Assembly (NCBI GenBank): GCA_910577255.1
Contig: CAJTMH010000001.1
Coordinates: 124,001-188,000 of the forward strand
From: an uncultured Duncaniella sp.
GTDB taxonomy: Bacteria > Bacteroidota > Bacteroidia > Bacteroidales > Muribaculaceae
Length of the DNA stretch: 64,000 nucleotides
Direction: 5' to 3'
The notes below the pieces were generated by a model. The model worked only from the letters and a program-made list of their open reading frames with translations. It was not told the DNA's origin and ran no database searches. How positions within the stretch are numbered: the first letter of the stretch is position 1; the number at the start of each line of letters is the position of its first letter. A program made the translations under genes and the position numbers. Of this stretch, positions 15,866 through 25,554 are shown in pieces.

Positions 15866-17953
15866 TTATTTCAATATCGCAGACCCGGCGGCTCCAACTC
15901 CGCTCACTTCATCTCCACGCTGGATTTTCTTGCCGTAACCGAATGTATATGTTACAGAGAATTGGAAACGCATGTGTTGGTTTGTCCCATATTCGCGTCG
16001 GTCAAACTGATAATACTGGCTGGTCAGTGTCTGGTGATTTGTTTCCCAACTCGTGCGGAGAAAATTATCTGCAGTGGCCGATGCTCGCCACGCACCATTC
16101 CCATATCCTAATTGTATCTGATAGCGTGATGGGCTACGTTGTTTTACTCCTGACTCTTCGTCGGGATAGGTGCTCGGGGTCATATACCAACCGAAAAGAT
16201 AGAAATTCCCGAAATACCATGTGAGTTGTGCGGTGCATGTCAGTTCATTGTAGGTCATGTCATATTCGCCGGTAGTACCCCTGAACCACATTTCCGGTTT
16301 TAATTTCGCGATAAGTTTTCCCCCGAAGAATTTCGCGGTTCCATTAAGGCCGATTGCTCCGCTGCGATAAGAGCCGCTGTTGACATACTGGCGTAACATA
16401 GTTCCATCGGGAGCAGTTGGGGTATAACGTGCCACCACTCTATTATTTGTCAAATATAGTCGGCCGTCCGCTTCGAGTTGCCATCTGTTGTTAGGCAGCC
16501 ATGTATATGTCACATTGATTGTGTTATTCCAATAGTTTTTTAGTCCGGGGGTTCCTGCATACCACATAAGTTCGTCTTGTTGAAGCATGTTGGGACTTTT
16601 CTGGTAAGTGTCTGGTAGACTCTTACCGAAACCGTATGTAGCCTCGAATTGATGATGCTGATTTGGGGAATAAGTGGCATACACATTTCCCATAGGTTAG
16701 TTATCCTCAATTTTAGTGCCTGTGAGATTGGTGTTGGCATATGTCCAGCCAAACAGTGTTCCGGCCGACCATTTTTCTTGAACATGTGAATACCGAACCC
16801 CTGCCCAATATCCCCACACATCATAGCTTTGTCGTGACGGAGAATTGCCCGAATAATCGATGGTTGATTTAGTGTATTCTCCGTGCATACCCGGCATCAG
16901 ACTGTTGTGCTCATCAATGTTCCACAAAAGCGAGGGGGTTATCTTCGCATAATGTGAAATTTCGTCGGCATTGTTTATGATATTCAAGTCATCCTCGCTA
17001 TAATCTGATTTCGAATTGGTTTGGCTATATCTGTAGGCCGCCTCAACATTTAAGGCCGAATTCTGGCTGAGGGTCAAATATGTTTCGAAATCATAGTTCA
17101 ATCCCCAACTGCGATTGGATGATATTGATTTGGAGAGTGATGATGGCAAAACCCCATTTGCGTATGTCAACGAGTTTTCCGAGTTATTGCGCGGTGTGGA
17201 TGTGTTGTTGAATGACAGCATGTTTGATACCTGTACATTCTCAGCGGAATAGAGAGCACGGAATGTGACATCGTTGGAATTGTTGCGGTAATGAGAGGTG
17301 AGTGGAGTAGACTCTCGTTCGATAGTCTGCGCTCCTTTGCCGTATAAATCGGGGAAATGGAATATCTCGGTTGAGGCGGAACCTGTGTGTCGGTCAGTAA
17401 GATAAATCTCATCGGCGTAAATGTCAAAAGTCATGGCTTTGTATGCGAATTTTGAATATACTGAAGCACCCGAACGGTTGACACCAAACCATTTGTTGGC
17501 ATTAATCTTAGTGTAACCTCCCCATTCATATTTCTGCATGATGAAATTGACCACATACTGTGCTCCACGGAAACGAGGGTCTTGTGGATAAAGCAGATAT
17601 TCTACTTTCTTCACATCTGTAGTCCGCAATCCGCTTAAATCCTGCTCTGTGGCGGCTACATAGTCTATGAATATAGATACAGATTGGCCGGTTGCGGTTT
17701 TGACTGTCTGAGTCGCAGGGTCAACATCTAATTGAGGTATTGCCATCTGGCTTAACAAAGATACGGCATCCACCGCTGCATTCTTTTGGCGAGCCATCGG
17801 GATATATGTGGAGGCGGTTGAGGATGTTCGTTGATTTGAGGCTTCCACCACAACTGCGTTGAGTTCCTGTGTATTGATCGTGTCGGTTGGTTCATCGGCA
17901 AAAGCGAAAATGCCCGTACACAGCATTGGGAAAAACAGTAGTTTTCGTTCCAT
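15866..17953 (-). pseudogene. plug-type outer membrane beta-barrel protein split by one in-frame stop
   Basis: The reading frame runs from ATG 17953 (signal peptide MERKLLFFPMLCTGIFAFA) to a stop at 15866, but a TAA at 16697-16699 interrupts it after codon 418. The frame resumes without shift (ATG 16693), and both halves together give 694 residues, matching the intact 696-residue paralogue at 20459-22549. The N-terminal part has the plug region (QELNAVVVEASN; GQSVSIFIDYV; FRGAQYVVNFIM) and the downstream half continues the barrel strands to a typical aromatic C-terminal region. So this is one outer-membrane gene with a single nonsense codon: a recent pseudogene, a sequencing error or programmed readthrough. 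A -7 box precedes it. Confidence 0.85.
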
Positions 17954-18002
17954 ATTCAGATGTTGATTTTACCATTAATACGCAAAACCATGCCATGTGT
18001 AA

Positions 18003-18010
18003 CAAATATA
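18003..18010 (-). promoter_or_regulatory. -7 box of the split outer-membrane gene
   Basis: Minus-strand TATATTTG, predicting a start near 17996 and a leader of about 43 nt. Confidence 0.5.
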
Positions 18011-18070
18011 GCTTAAAAAAGTAGAATGATCTCAAAAAATTGTAAGCAGATTGTCTTGGTAATGACATAT

Positions 18071-18114
18071 AAATGGTCCGGCAATAACCGTCGAAAGTCA
18101 TTGCCGGACCATTT
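18071..18114 (-). terminator. terminator of the fimbrillin/DUF5119 operon
   Basis: A perfect 15-bp stem (18071-18085 with 18100-18114) with a 14-nt loop, 38 bp after the fimbrillin-like stop. Confidence 0.75.
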
Positions 18115-18152
18115 ATTTCGTGCTCGCTTAGAATATTGACGCGAAGCTGTTA

Positions 18153-19244
18153 TTATTGATAGGATGTTGATACTTCCACATAGCTATCCACTGTCGGAGC
18201 TCCGAATTCGATGGCTCCCATATCCTCATTTGAATTGATCACGAGGTTATAAATGTAGTGGTAGCCCGGGGTCCATTCGGAGAAGCGGCTCGTGGAGAGC
18301 GGGAATTTGAGCAGACCGTCACCGAAAGTGCTCCCTTCGACAATGTTCTCTTCTGGTGTGTTGGCGTTAGGCCAAAGTTTGGCTCCTGTCTTTGCATCAT
18401 ACACTGAGCACATTACGGTTATGTAAGTGTCATTGCCTGAGCCATTGCTGCGCCATGTGAGAATCTGCGGAATCAAGAATTTTGCTCCTCCCATACCCAT
18501 TCCGGTGGTACTCATGTCGGTCGCGGTTGTGGTGAGTGTGATTATATCATTCTTGTCCTGGGACATATGATACATGTAGGGGGTAGGAGTGTTCTGGTCG
18601 GTCCATGTGCCGATATTATCAGCAGTGGGTTGTCCGGCAGTTGAGACATTCGGGAAATTGAAATTACCCTTTGCCATGATATTGGCTAATGCAACGTTTG
18701 ACACTCTCACTTCGAGATCGGCGTTTGACGAGCTCATCTTAATAGTCACTTTTGAAAGTGCATGACGGAAGTTGAACACGACCTGGGCGTTGGCCATACC
18801 GGCCGAACCTGTCATGTTTGGACTTACTGCGTAAATGATATCCTCAGTGCCGGGATAGCTTTCATAAGCCACCGGCTTCAGAGGCCCGCTTGTGCCTACC
18901 CACGAGGCTGGCGCGAAGGCGTAGAAATCTACAGCCTCTTTGGCCGGCCAATATTTAACAGGCGAATAGGTCCATGTGTTAGTCCCGGTTTTGGTCACTT
19001 CGACATTCTCCATGAATGTGTTTGTGATGGACGAGGAATCGGTATAGGCATATACATTAAACGAGGTGAGGTTGTTGGTGGTTATATCACCGGCGCGCGA
19101 ATACTCCGTATTTGCCGCGAAGCGTATGGCATTATCCGCCGGAGCATCAACACCGTTAAATGTATCGTCATCGGCACATCCCACCATCCCAAGGCTCACA
19201 GCACCCATAATGGTTGCAGATAATAGTAAATAGTGCTTTTTCAT
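18153..19244 (-). CDS. fimbrillin-like (Mfa/FimA superfamily) lipoprotein
   Basis: 363 residues with a lipoprotein signal peptide and lipobox MVGCADDD (Cys at about residue 23). The mature N-terminus IRFAANTEYSRAG and the following FNVYAYTDSS and VKYWPAKEAVDFYAFAPAS blocks are characteristic of Bacteroidales fimbrillin-like proteins, which form surface fimbriae after lipid export and proteolytic processing. Arg at about 50-52 (YSRAG) could be the gingipain-type processing region, though no such protease is in the window. It lies 45 bp after the DUF5119 lipoprotein gene on the same strand. Confidence 0.88.
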   Translation of the reverse strand: MKKHYLLLSATIMGAVSLGMVGCADDDTFNGVDAPADNAIRFAANTEYSRAGDITTNNLTSFNVYAYTDSSSITNTFMENVEVTKTGTNTWTYSPVKYWPAKEAVDFYAFAPASWVGTSGPLKPVAYESYPGTEDIIYAVSPNMTGSAGMANAQVVFNFRHALSKVTIKMSSSNADLEVRVSNVALANIMAKGNFNFPNVSTAGQPTADNIGTWTDQNTPTPYMYHMSQDKNDIITLTTTATDMSTTGMGMGGAKFLIPQILTWRSNGSGNDTYITVMCSVYDAKTGAKLWPNANTPEENIVEGSTFGDGLLKFPLSTSRFSEWTPGYHYIYNLVINSNEDMGAIEFGAPTVDSYVEVSTSYQ

Positions 19245-19289
19245 TTTGTAAAATATTAAGTTGATTATGTTAGTGCGGACTTTCTTAAT

Positions 19290-20252
19290 TTATACAGAGG
19301 TTGATATGTCAATCTCGATTACTTGCCATCCGTCCACCCCTACCACGAGGCCTACGTCACCTCCGGGTTGGTCCGGAATCTCGGAATCAGGAATCTCCAG
19401 TCCTTCTATATTGATAAAAACGTTTCTCGGCGTACTACTGTTTAGCACTTGCTGTGTAACATCAAAATTCTTTACAAAACTCTTTCCGTCGGTTCGGGTA
19501 ACAGTAATTGATAGTGTAAATGCCGGTGTCCCGGCTGGATTTCCTAAGCCTGAGGTTAATCCGGTTAGCCGAGGTGTGGCATCAGTACTCATTGTCAACG
19601 GAAACGTAGTGGCGCATACAGAGTCTCCGCCCAGTCCGGTGCTCACCTTCATTGTCGAGGCGATGCCTGCGAGACGTGCCGAAGCGGAGCGTAATCGTTC
19701 CGAGCCTTTGATGTTGCTGAATGTCACATGATAGATAGTCGAGAGTGAATCGGGATAGCATCTGATGACACCCATGGGACACTCCTTGGTAACTCCGCCG
19801 GATGTGAGGTAATCCACACAGCATGCCGACACATCAACGTCGACCACCTTGCCTCCGTAGAGCATACCGGTGGGCTGTACCACCGTTGTCCCGATGTCTC
19901 GACGTGTATTAGCCGTGAACTCATCAAATGAATCCTGACCGGAGAATGTGATGCCAGGTAAATCATTGTTCACGGCAAGCATGCGGTAACGGCCTGTAGG
20001 GAGTTCCACCGGGCCACCGTCGCGTCCGGGGATATCGAACCTCCATATCCGTCCTATACCGTCGGTGGGATAGAAATACACGGTCATTCCGCCCACATCA
20101 GCGTTCTGGGCCTTATCCCACATGAAGCATACTGTCACAGTGCGGTTTTCGCCACCGGGATACATCAGATCCTTATGTTCGCATCCGCTTGTTGTGATTA
20201 ATATCGTCAGCAGGATAAGAATGGATAGTATGTTGAAACGTCTGATTATCAC
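19290..20252 (-). CDS. DUF5119-type lipoprotein, fimbrial accessory
   Basis: 320 residues with a lipobox TSGCEHKD (Cys about residue 24). The blocks VTVCFMWDKAQNADVGGMTV and LPTGRYRMLAVNNDLPGITF fit the DUF5119 family, commonly encoded beside fimbrillin-like genes in Bacteroidales and thought to be fimbrial anchor or assembly components (known association, exact role unknown). It is the first gene of the two-gene fimbrial operon. The C-terminal part has a beta-sandwich-like composition. Confidence 0.82.
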   Translation of the reverse strand: MIIRRFNILSILILLTILITTSGCEHKDLMYPGGENRTVTVCFMWDKAQNADVGGMTVYFYPTDGIGRIWRFDIPGRDGGPVELPTGRYRMLAVNNDLPGITFSGQDSFDEFTANTRRDIGTTVVQPTGMLYGGKVVDVDVSACCVDYLTSGGVTKECPMGVIRCYPDSLSTIYHVTFSNIKGSERLRSASARLAGIASTMKVSTGLGGDSVCATTFPLTMSTDATPRLTGLTSGLGNPAGTPAFTLSITVTRTDGKSFVKNFDVTQQVLNSSTPRNVFINIEGLEIPDSEIPDQPGGDVGLVVGVDGWQVIEIDISTSV

Positions 20253-20367
20253 TCTCCGAAGTAAGTAAATTATACTATTTATAACACTGCTTATGACAGT
20301 ATGTTCGCATTGTCAGGAGCGAGCTATGACGTGTGCATGTCCCGATGATGGTTGCTGTATGTAAAGT

Positions 20368-20411
20368 AGGTCCACTGCTTTGCCTCCTGATTGAAGCATG
20401 GCTGTGGACCT
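20368..20411 (-). terminator. terminator of the intact outer-membrane gene
   Basis: AGGTCCAC (20368-20375) pairs with GTGGACCT (20404-20411), about 50 bp past the stop at 20459; the minus-strand tail ACTTTACAT is modestly T-rich. Confidence 0.45.
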
Positions 20412-20458
20412 GTAGGAGAAATATAGGATGTTAATTATGATGGATATTTGGCTGGTTT

Positions 20459-22549
20459 TTATCGGCCACCTGCAGTTGATTTGTCTGTGTTGGCATCAGC
20501 ATTGATGATTTTATTCGCTCCTCGTTTCTGTCGTCCCCATTGGAGATTATAGCTGACGCTGACATAGGGCATTTTCATATCGAGTCGTTGGTGCTGCTCA
20601 TTGGTGTTCCACTTACTGAGCATTTTTGATCCTTGGTCATATTTGCCGAATGGCATGATGACTCCTGCTCCGAATTGCCAGTTTTTCCAGTTATATGAGA
20701 GCTGAATTATGGAAAGATTTTCTCCCCAACTGATTTTCTCACCCCAAAGATCATGCTGGGCACGGACATACTGTCCCACAAGTTCAAATCCCCAATGCGT
20801 AAGCATGACGTTAAGATTGCCACTCCAGTTATGGTTATAAAGTTTGTAGCCGTTGCCGTGCATACGTTCTACACGATACTGAATGTATGCGCTGGCCATC
20901 ATCCAATCGGGGATGATCTCAACCTGCGGAGCCAGAAAGAAAGAGAGATTCTGCAGTCCTTTGCTGTTTTCATAAGAGGTGATAAGCCGGTTATCGCTCC
21001 AATAGAGATAAGGTGTGATGGCATTTGGGCTGGAGAACGCACGGATCCCAAAAGTGCCTTCCACTCGTGGTACACTGAAGTTATACATGAGTGTCAGCAT
21101 ATATGATGAGGATGTTTTCAAATTAGGATTGCCTATTCGCCATTGAAATCCGTCTATTTGCTGAGGAGCTATGTTTGTCTCTGCTAATGAGGGAGTCGAT
21201 TGCCAGGACTGGAAGCTTAGACTGAAACGATGGCTTCGGTTGAGGGTGTAGGATACTGTCGCTTGTGGTCGCAGATTCCAGGAGTGGTTTCCCTGATTGG
21301 TTTCTTCGAACAAGAAATCGGTATATTGAGCACCGAGTCCGGCAGTGAGAGTTACCTTGTTGATGCGTTGGAAGTACTCGGCAAAGAAATAAATCTTGTC
21401 CTGTCGCTGGTGGAAAATCTCGCCGCCGAGGTTCTCGTATTGGGAACGGTTTCTGTTTGCTGTATAGGATGCTCCGGCGGTGAAGCGGGATGTCCTCCAA
21501 TTCTTGATATAGTCAGCCTCGATCGCATACGCTTGATTTCGGTCCTTAATCATAGTATGGATGTCGGTGAGATAGTCAGTTTTACCCGGAATCTGCTCAA
21601 CATATTCAGAGTATGACTTGCCATTGTAGAACGAAGCGTTGAAGTCTACGACAAGGGTTTGTCTGTGGTTGAAATGCTGCTCAAGATATACAGAGAATTT
21701 AGGTGTGATGCCTTTGTCTCCATGGGAATCGGTCAGTAGGATATCCTCGCTGCCGTCACTGAGTGACAATAGTCCGTTGGCTTTCCAATCGTTTGAAAAT
21801 GTAGGGTTGACACCTGCCTGGACGTAGAATACGGTCGTGTCGGGTTTTATGTAGCTATATGCTCCCCACAAGCGTCCGAAAGTGTTGTCGATATTACCGC
21901 CAAGAGGGGTTTCGGTGCGTGTCAGGGAACTTCCGTCAGTATAGGTAAAAGTCTCTTGATAATCGCGGTATGATTTAACCTTATTGGTTAGTTTGAACGC
22001 ACTCCCAATTTCAAATTGGGAGTAGCCGTTGTTGAATTTCGCATCTGCGAAATAGTCTCCCCATGCCATATTCAGTGCCTGGCGCCCCTCAGTCTGAAGC
22101 GAACCACCCAATGTAGGATTGGCGACTATGAAATTGAGCACATAGTTTGCACCATTATAACGTAAGCCCGGATTGTCAATCCATTCTACTCGTTTAACGG
22201 TTTCAGGGAGGAGTGCCTTCACTTGTTCGGTGGTGGCTTCCCGACCATTGATGCGCACCTCCACTGATTGTCCCCCGGCTTGAATAGTGCCGAGGGCGTC
22301 TATGACAGTAAGCGAAGGAATCATCAGATTGGTCAGCAACTGCATTCCGTTGCGTGAATTCTCGACTGCACTTTTTGATGGGAAATAGACATCCATATCA
22401 GCCTTACGGATTACTTTCGGCGCTTGCACCACTATCTCGTTTAACTCCTGGTCGGGGATGGTGTCGGCTATTTCCTGTGCGATAGAGATGGTGGGTGTCA
22501 AGGGCATCATCACCATCATTGTGATTTGGGTAAAGATTTTTGTGTTCAT
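20459..22549 (-). CDS. plug-type outer membrane beta-barrel protein (intact paralogue)
   Basis: 696 residues: signal peptide (about 1-24), an N-terminal motif QELNEIVVQAPKVIRKADMD, a plug-like domain ending VKRVEWIDNPGLRYNGANYV, then a beta barrel. There is no carboxypeptidase-regulatory domain ahead of the plug and no SusD partner, so it belongs to the outer-membrane beta-barrel family related to TonB-dependent receptors but is not a SusC. It shares size and architecture with the split gene at 15866-17953, which lies beyond the fimbrillin operon. A -7 box at 22610-22617 gives it its own promoter. Substrate unknown. Confidence 0.87.
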   Translation of the reverse strand: MNTKIFTQITMMVMMPLTPTISIAQEIADTIPDQELNEIVVQAPKVIRKADMDVYFPSKSAVENSRNGMQLLTNLMIPSLTVIDALGTIQAGGQSVEVRINGREATTEQVKALLPETVKRVEWIDNPGLRYNGANYVLNFIVANPTLGGSLQTEGRQALNMAWGDYFADAKFNNGYSQFEIGSAFKLTNKVKSYRDYQETFTYTDGSSLTRTETPLGGNIDNTFGRLWGAYSYIKPDTTVFYVQAGVNPTFSNDWKANGLLSLSDGSEDILLTDSHGDKGITPKFSVYLEQHFNHRQTLVVDFNASFYNGKSYSEYVEQIPGKTDYLTDIHTMIKDRNQAYAIEADYIKNWRTSRFTAGASYTANRNRSQYENLGGEIFHQRQDKIYFFAEYFQRINKVTLTAGLGAQYTDFLFEETNQGNHSWNLRPQATVSYTLNRSHRFSLSFQSWQSTPSLAETNIAPQQIDGFQWRIGNPNLKTSSSYMLTLMYNFSVPRVEGTFGIRAFSSPNAITPYLYWSDNRLITSYENSKGLQNLSFFLAPQVEIIPDWMMASAYIQYRVERMHGNGYKLYNHNWSGNLNVMLTHWGFELVGQYVRAQHDLWGEKISWGENLSIIQLSYNWKNWQFGAGVIMPFGKYDQGSKMLSKWNTNEQHQRLDMKMPYVSVSYNLQWGRQKRGANKIINADANTDKSTAGGR

Positions 22550-22609
22550 ATTGCGATACGTTTATAATTTCTTGTCGGACAAACGCCCTGTCGAACGATT
22601 TCGGTACCG

Positions 22610-22617
22610 CAAAATTA
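22610..22617 (-). promoter_or_regulatory. -7 box of the intact outer-membrane gene
   Basis: Minus-strand TAATTTTG, predicting a start near 22603 and a leader of about 54 nt. Confidence 0.6.
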
Positions 22618-22711
22618 CGTCTAATCCAATCTTAACCCCAAATATAAAAATCTAAATTTTGAAATGTAATATGCTGATTATCAATAGTGGTTAAATTCAA
22701 AAGTCTAAAAA

Positions 22712-22739
22712 TAAGGCGCCCCGGTCTAAAACAGCCTTA
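22712..22739 (-). terminator. terminator of the TPR/LuxR regulator gene
   Basis: TAAGGC (22712-22717) pairs with GCCTTA (22734-22739), overlapping the stop codon; the minus-strand tail is ATTTTTAG. Confidence 0.5.
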
Positions 22740-24380
22740 ACGAGATAACTCTTGACGTAGAAATGAGATTACATCATCCTTTTCGGGAACTTCAAGCTTC
22801 TTTTTCGCCGATGATTTCCGCACATATATTGATGCCGTGGATTGAGATGTGATCACACTTATTTCCTTGGCGGAGAAACCTGCTGTCATAAGCACGATGA
22901 CCTGTTCCTCTTTTTCGGAGATTGTATCGCCATATCGGCTATGCAGTTTGGTGTGGAATCCGGAATAGAGATTGTCGATAATCTCATATATATTCTCCCA
23001 ATTAACCAGTGGTCCTTTCGAATTGCTGTCAATTGATGATATTTTACGCAGCATTTCCCTGTTCTGCTCAGTAGGTGTCTCGGCTACCATCTTTATAATG
23101 TTCAACTGCTGGAGCATTGCCCGGCGCAGTGCCTCCTGATTATCTGTGGGTGCGGATGGTTTCTGAAGTTCATCCACCATTCGCTGTAGGGTCTCGGCAC
23201 GTTCCTCGGCTTCGACTGTCCTGCGCTTGCGTTTCTGGAGAAGCCACACGCCACCAGCCACAATAATAAGAGCAACGAGAGAAACTATCACGATGATATA
23301 AGTTTTGCGCTCGCTCTGTGACTTATATAACAGCGCTCGATTCGCGGCTTTCAACGCGGTCTGTTTCTGTTCGTAGCGGGTGTTTTCATCGCGAAACCAA
23401 CGGTCGCGCTGTGTATTATACAATTCAGCCAATGGTATTATCCTTATTCTACCCTCGTTTTTGAATGTCAATATGTCGCGGATATGTCCGGCAAAGCTTT
23501 CGTAATAGTTGTATTCCTCTTGCGAAAATTTCTTAGCATGACTATCCGCGATGGTCAATTCCTCGTGCGCATCTTTATAATCATTCATATTCAGATAATT
23601 CAAAGCTTTCCAGAAACGCACGAATGGTATAGCCGAGTTATCAGGCGCATTCTTGATTATGTAGTCGGCAAGCTGATTACTTTCATTATACTTGCCGGCT
23701 TCTTCAAGAACGGCAATCTTCTCATATTTATATTCAAATTCCTGCTCGGCAAGGTTTCTGTTCCTGGCTTCATCAATAAGTTCATCAAGCAGAATTAAGG
23801 CGGAATCATTCTGCCCGACAAAACAGTAATTGAGGTATAGCTGATGTTTGTAGACCATTTGAGCATCCGCATTACTATCAATTTCCAGCAGTTGGCGAAT
23901 GGCTGAAATATTTCTACTTCCATCTAAAAGTTGCCCTCCAATCTTCATTCGTGAATGTAACAACTCAATTTTTGATGTATCCGGAATGTTCGGAAGCGAC
24001 AGCAAGGAGTCAAGCAAACTTAGCGATCCACTGCCATCACCAAGCCAAAATCTGTGCAGAGCATATAAGTCTCCCGCTTGTAGAAACCTCTTGAAATCGT
24101 TGTCTCTATAATATTCAAATGCGTATTTTGTCAGAGAATCCGCGACCATTGAGTTGTCGCCTGCCTTATGTGCAGTGGCAACCATAACGGCATACAATGC
24201 TTTCAAGGAATCCATGTCCAGATCAGCCGGATCAATCTCTTCCAGTATAATGAGGGCACTATCAGGATAGGCAGAGACGATTTTCTCAGCCTCCGACAGG
24301 ATCTGTCTATGTTGCGCCGACCGAGAGCAAGAAACCAAGCCCACGGTTATTATAACCAATATCCAAAGCAAATTCTTCAT
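22737..24380 (-). CDS. membrane-anchored TPR regulator with C-terminal LuxR-type helix-turn-helix
   Basis: 547 residues from ATG 24380. The N-terminus is hydrophobic with a lipobox-like LVSCSRSAQ; TPR-like helical repeats fill about 20-330; one transmembrane helix (about 357-377, IVIVSLVALIIVAGGVWLL) is followed by a basic stop-transfer QKRKRR, a coiled segment, and a LuxR-type helix-turn-helix at the end (EKEEQVIVLMTAGFSAKEIS). The TPR part is thus periplasmic and the DNA-binding part cytoplasmic. Regulators of this layout are found in Bacteroidetes. It lies just upstream on the same strand of the outer-membrane/fimbrial genes, its likely targets (inference). Confidence 0.85.
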   Translation of the reverse strand: MKNLLWILVIITVGLVSCSRSAQHRQILSEAEKIVSAYPDSALIILEEIDPADLDMDSLKALYAVMVATAHKAGDNSMVADSLTKYAFEYYRDNDFKRFLQAGDLYALHRFWLGDGSGSLSLLDSLLSLPNIPDTSKIELLHSRMKIGGQLLDGSRNISAIRQLLEIDSNADAQMVYKHQLYLNYCFVGQNDSALILLDELIDEARNRNLAEQEFEYKYEKIAVLEEAGKYNESNQLADYIIKNAPDNSAIPFVRFWKALNYLNMNDYKDAHEELTIADSHAKKFSQEEYNYYESFAGHIRDILTFKNEGRIRIIPLAELYNTQRDRWFRDENTRYEQKQTALKAANRALLYKSQSERKTYIIVIVSLVALIIVAGGVWLLQKRKRRTVEAEERAETLQRMVDELQKPSAPTDNQEALRRAMLQQLNIIKMVAETPTEQNREMLRKISSIDSNSKGPLVNWENIYEIIDNLYSGFHTKLHSRYGDTISEKEEQVIVLMTAGFSAKEISVITSQSTASIYVRKSSAKKKLEVPEKDDVISFLRQELSR

Positions 24381-24389
24381 ATCCGACTG

Positions 24390-24397
24390 CAAAGTTA
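24390..24397 (-). promoter_or_regulatory. -7 box immediately before the TPR/LuxR start codon
   Basis: Minus-strand TAACTTTG ends nine bases before ATG 24380, so the message would have almost no leader. Confidence 0.6.
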
Positions 24398-24533
24398 CTA
24401 AAATAAAAACTGTTGTTCTGCAAAAATCACAGCTCTTTTAGCCCGGATTACTTTCATATCAGTTACATTCGTAACTAACCCGGATTAATCATACTTTTAT
24501 GTCAACTCATGCGTTATACTGTTAAGAACCAAA

Positions 24534-25151
24534 ATGAAGAATGACATGAATGTGGAAGAGATACGGATTGATGTGAGCCGGCAGACTCAGCAGGAACTGG
24601 ATTTAGCAAACAAGCAGGCGCAGCTTGTGTTTAAATTCAATCATACTATGCCCGGAACGGCTGAATATGATGAACTGATGCACTCGATATTTCCTGTGAT
24701 GGGCGAAGGTAGCCGAGTGTCGGCACCTGTGACGGCTGTGAGGCCACACAAGGTCAAAATAGGCCGGAATGTGATAGTGATGCCCGGTTGTCTTATGATG
24801 TCGGCCGGAGGTATTATCATTGACGACGGAGCTATGATTGCCGCGAATGTGCAGTTGATTTCCAACAATCATGACCTCTACGAGCGTCAGATTATCACCT
24901 GCAAGCCTGTGCATGTAGGCAAGAATGCATGGATAGGGGCGGGGGCTACGTTGCTCCCCGGGGTCACTATTGGAGAAAATGCAGTGGTCGGGGCCGGTAG
25001 CGTTGTCACGAGAGATGTGGAACCGGATACAATAGTGGCCGGGAATCCTGCAAAATTCATCAAGCGTATTCCATCAAAATCCTATTGCTCGATGTGTCAG
25101 GATGATGCCGACGGACTGGTTCAGCTCGGTCTTGATAGCTGTGGTGATTGA
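24534..25151 (+). CDS. hexapeptide-repeat O-acetyltransferase (maltose/galactoside type)
   Basis: 205 residues. The central and C-terminal parts are left-handed beta-helix hexapeptide repeats (KIGRNVIVMPG; IIIDDGAMIAANVQLIS; VHVGKNAWIGAGATLLPGV; IGENAVVGAGSVVTRDVE) with the catalytic His in SNNHDL and the terminal IVAGNPAKFIKRI typical of the LacA/Maa/NodL group. These trimeric enzymes acetylate sugar hydroxyls from acetyl-CoA. A short Cys-rich tail (SYCSMCQDD) follows. Sugar substrate not known. It is divergent from the TPR/LuxR gene. Confidence 0.87.
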   Translation: MKNDMNVEEIRIDVSRQTQQELDLANKQAQLVFKFNHTMPGTAEYDELMHSIFPVMGEGSRVSAPVTAVRPHKVKIGRNVIVMPGCLMMSAGGIIIDDGAMIAANVQLISNNHDLYERQIITCKPVHVGKNAWIGAGATLLPGVTIGENAVVGAGSVVTRDVEPDTIVAGNPAKFIKRIPSKSYCSMCQDDADGLVQLGLDSCGD

Positions 25152-25166
25152 TGCCGGAGGCAGATG

Positions 25167-25517
25167 TCATTTCCTAACCGGGTGTTTTGCCTTGACTATT
25201 TCGTAAGAGTCCTTAATCATCTCAAGGATTTCGCTGTCGGAGATATCGCCGCCGAATGTGAGCTCTATCCAATATTTACGGCTCATATTGCGGTGGCTTG
25301 AACATGATGTGCGTGTGGCATGCAGTTCGGCCACGCGCTCGGGAGCTCCTTTGACTGTCACCCCAGTGAAATTATCCATATCAAGCATGCAGAACATGTG
25401 GCCGTTGATATAGAACACAAGTATGGAGTCAAATCTCGCTGCAAACTTCCCGAACGGTGTTTTCTCGGTCACATCATTAAATGACAGGCAATATTCTCTC
25501 AATTGTTCAATATCCAT
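25167..25517 (-). CDS. MmcQ/YjbR-family protein
   Basis: 116 residues of the MmcQ/YjbR fold, a small alpha-beta protein with a CyaY-like fold often annotated DNA-binding. Typical blocks are MDIEQLREYCLSFNDVTEKT at the start, PFGKFAARFDSILVFYINGH in the middle and RNMSRKYWIELTFGGDISD towards the end. It is the second gene of a pair with the upstream membrane PH-domain gene (37-bp gap) and converges on the acetyltransferase with 15 bp between stops. Precise function unknown. Confidence 0.87.
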   Translation of the reverse strand: MDIEQLREYCLSFNDVTEKTPFGKFAARFDSILVFYINGHMFCMLDMDNFTGVTVKGAPERVAELHATRTSCSSHRNMSRKYWIELTFGGDISDSEILEMIKDSYEIVKAKHPVRK

Positions 25518-25554
25518 GAGGGGGTACTTTATCAGCGTATGAATTAATGTGGTT

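Noticed and set aside
16697..16699. Two separate genes at 15866-16693 and 16697-17953
   Set aside because: Both halves are in the same frame, align end to end with the single paralogue, and the second half has no signal peptide.
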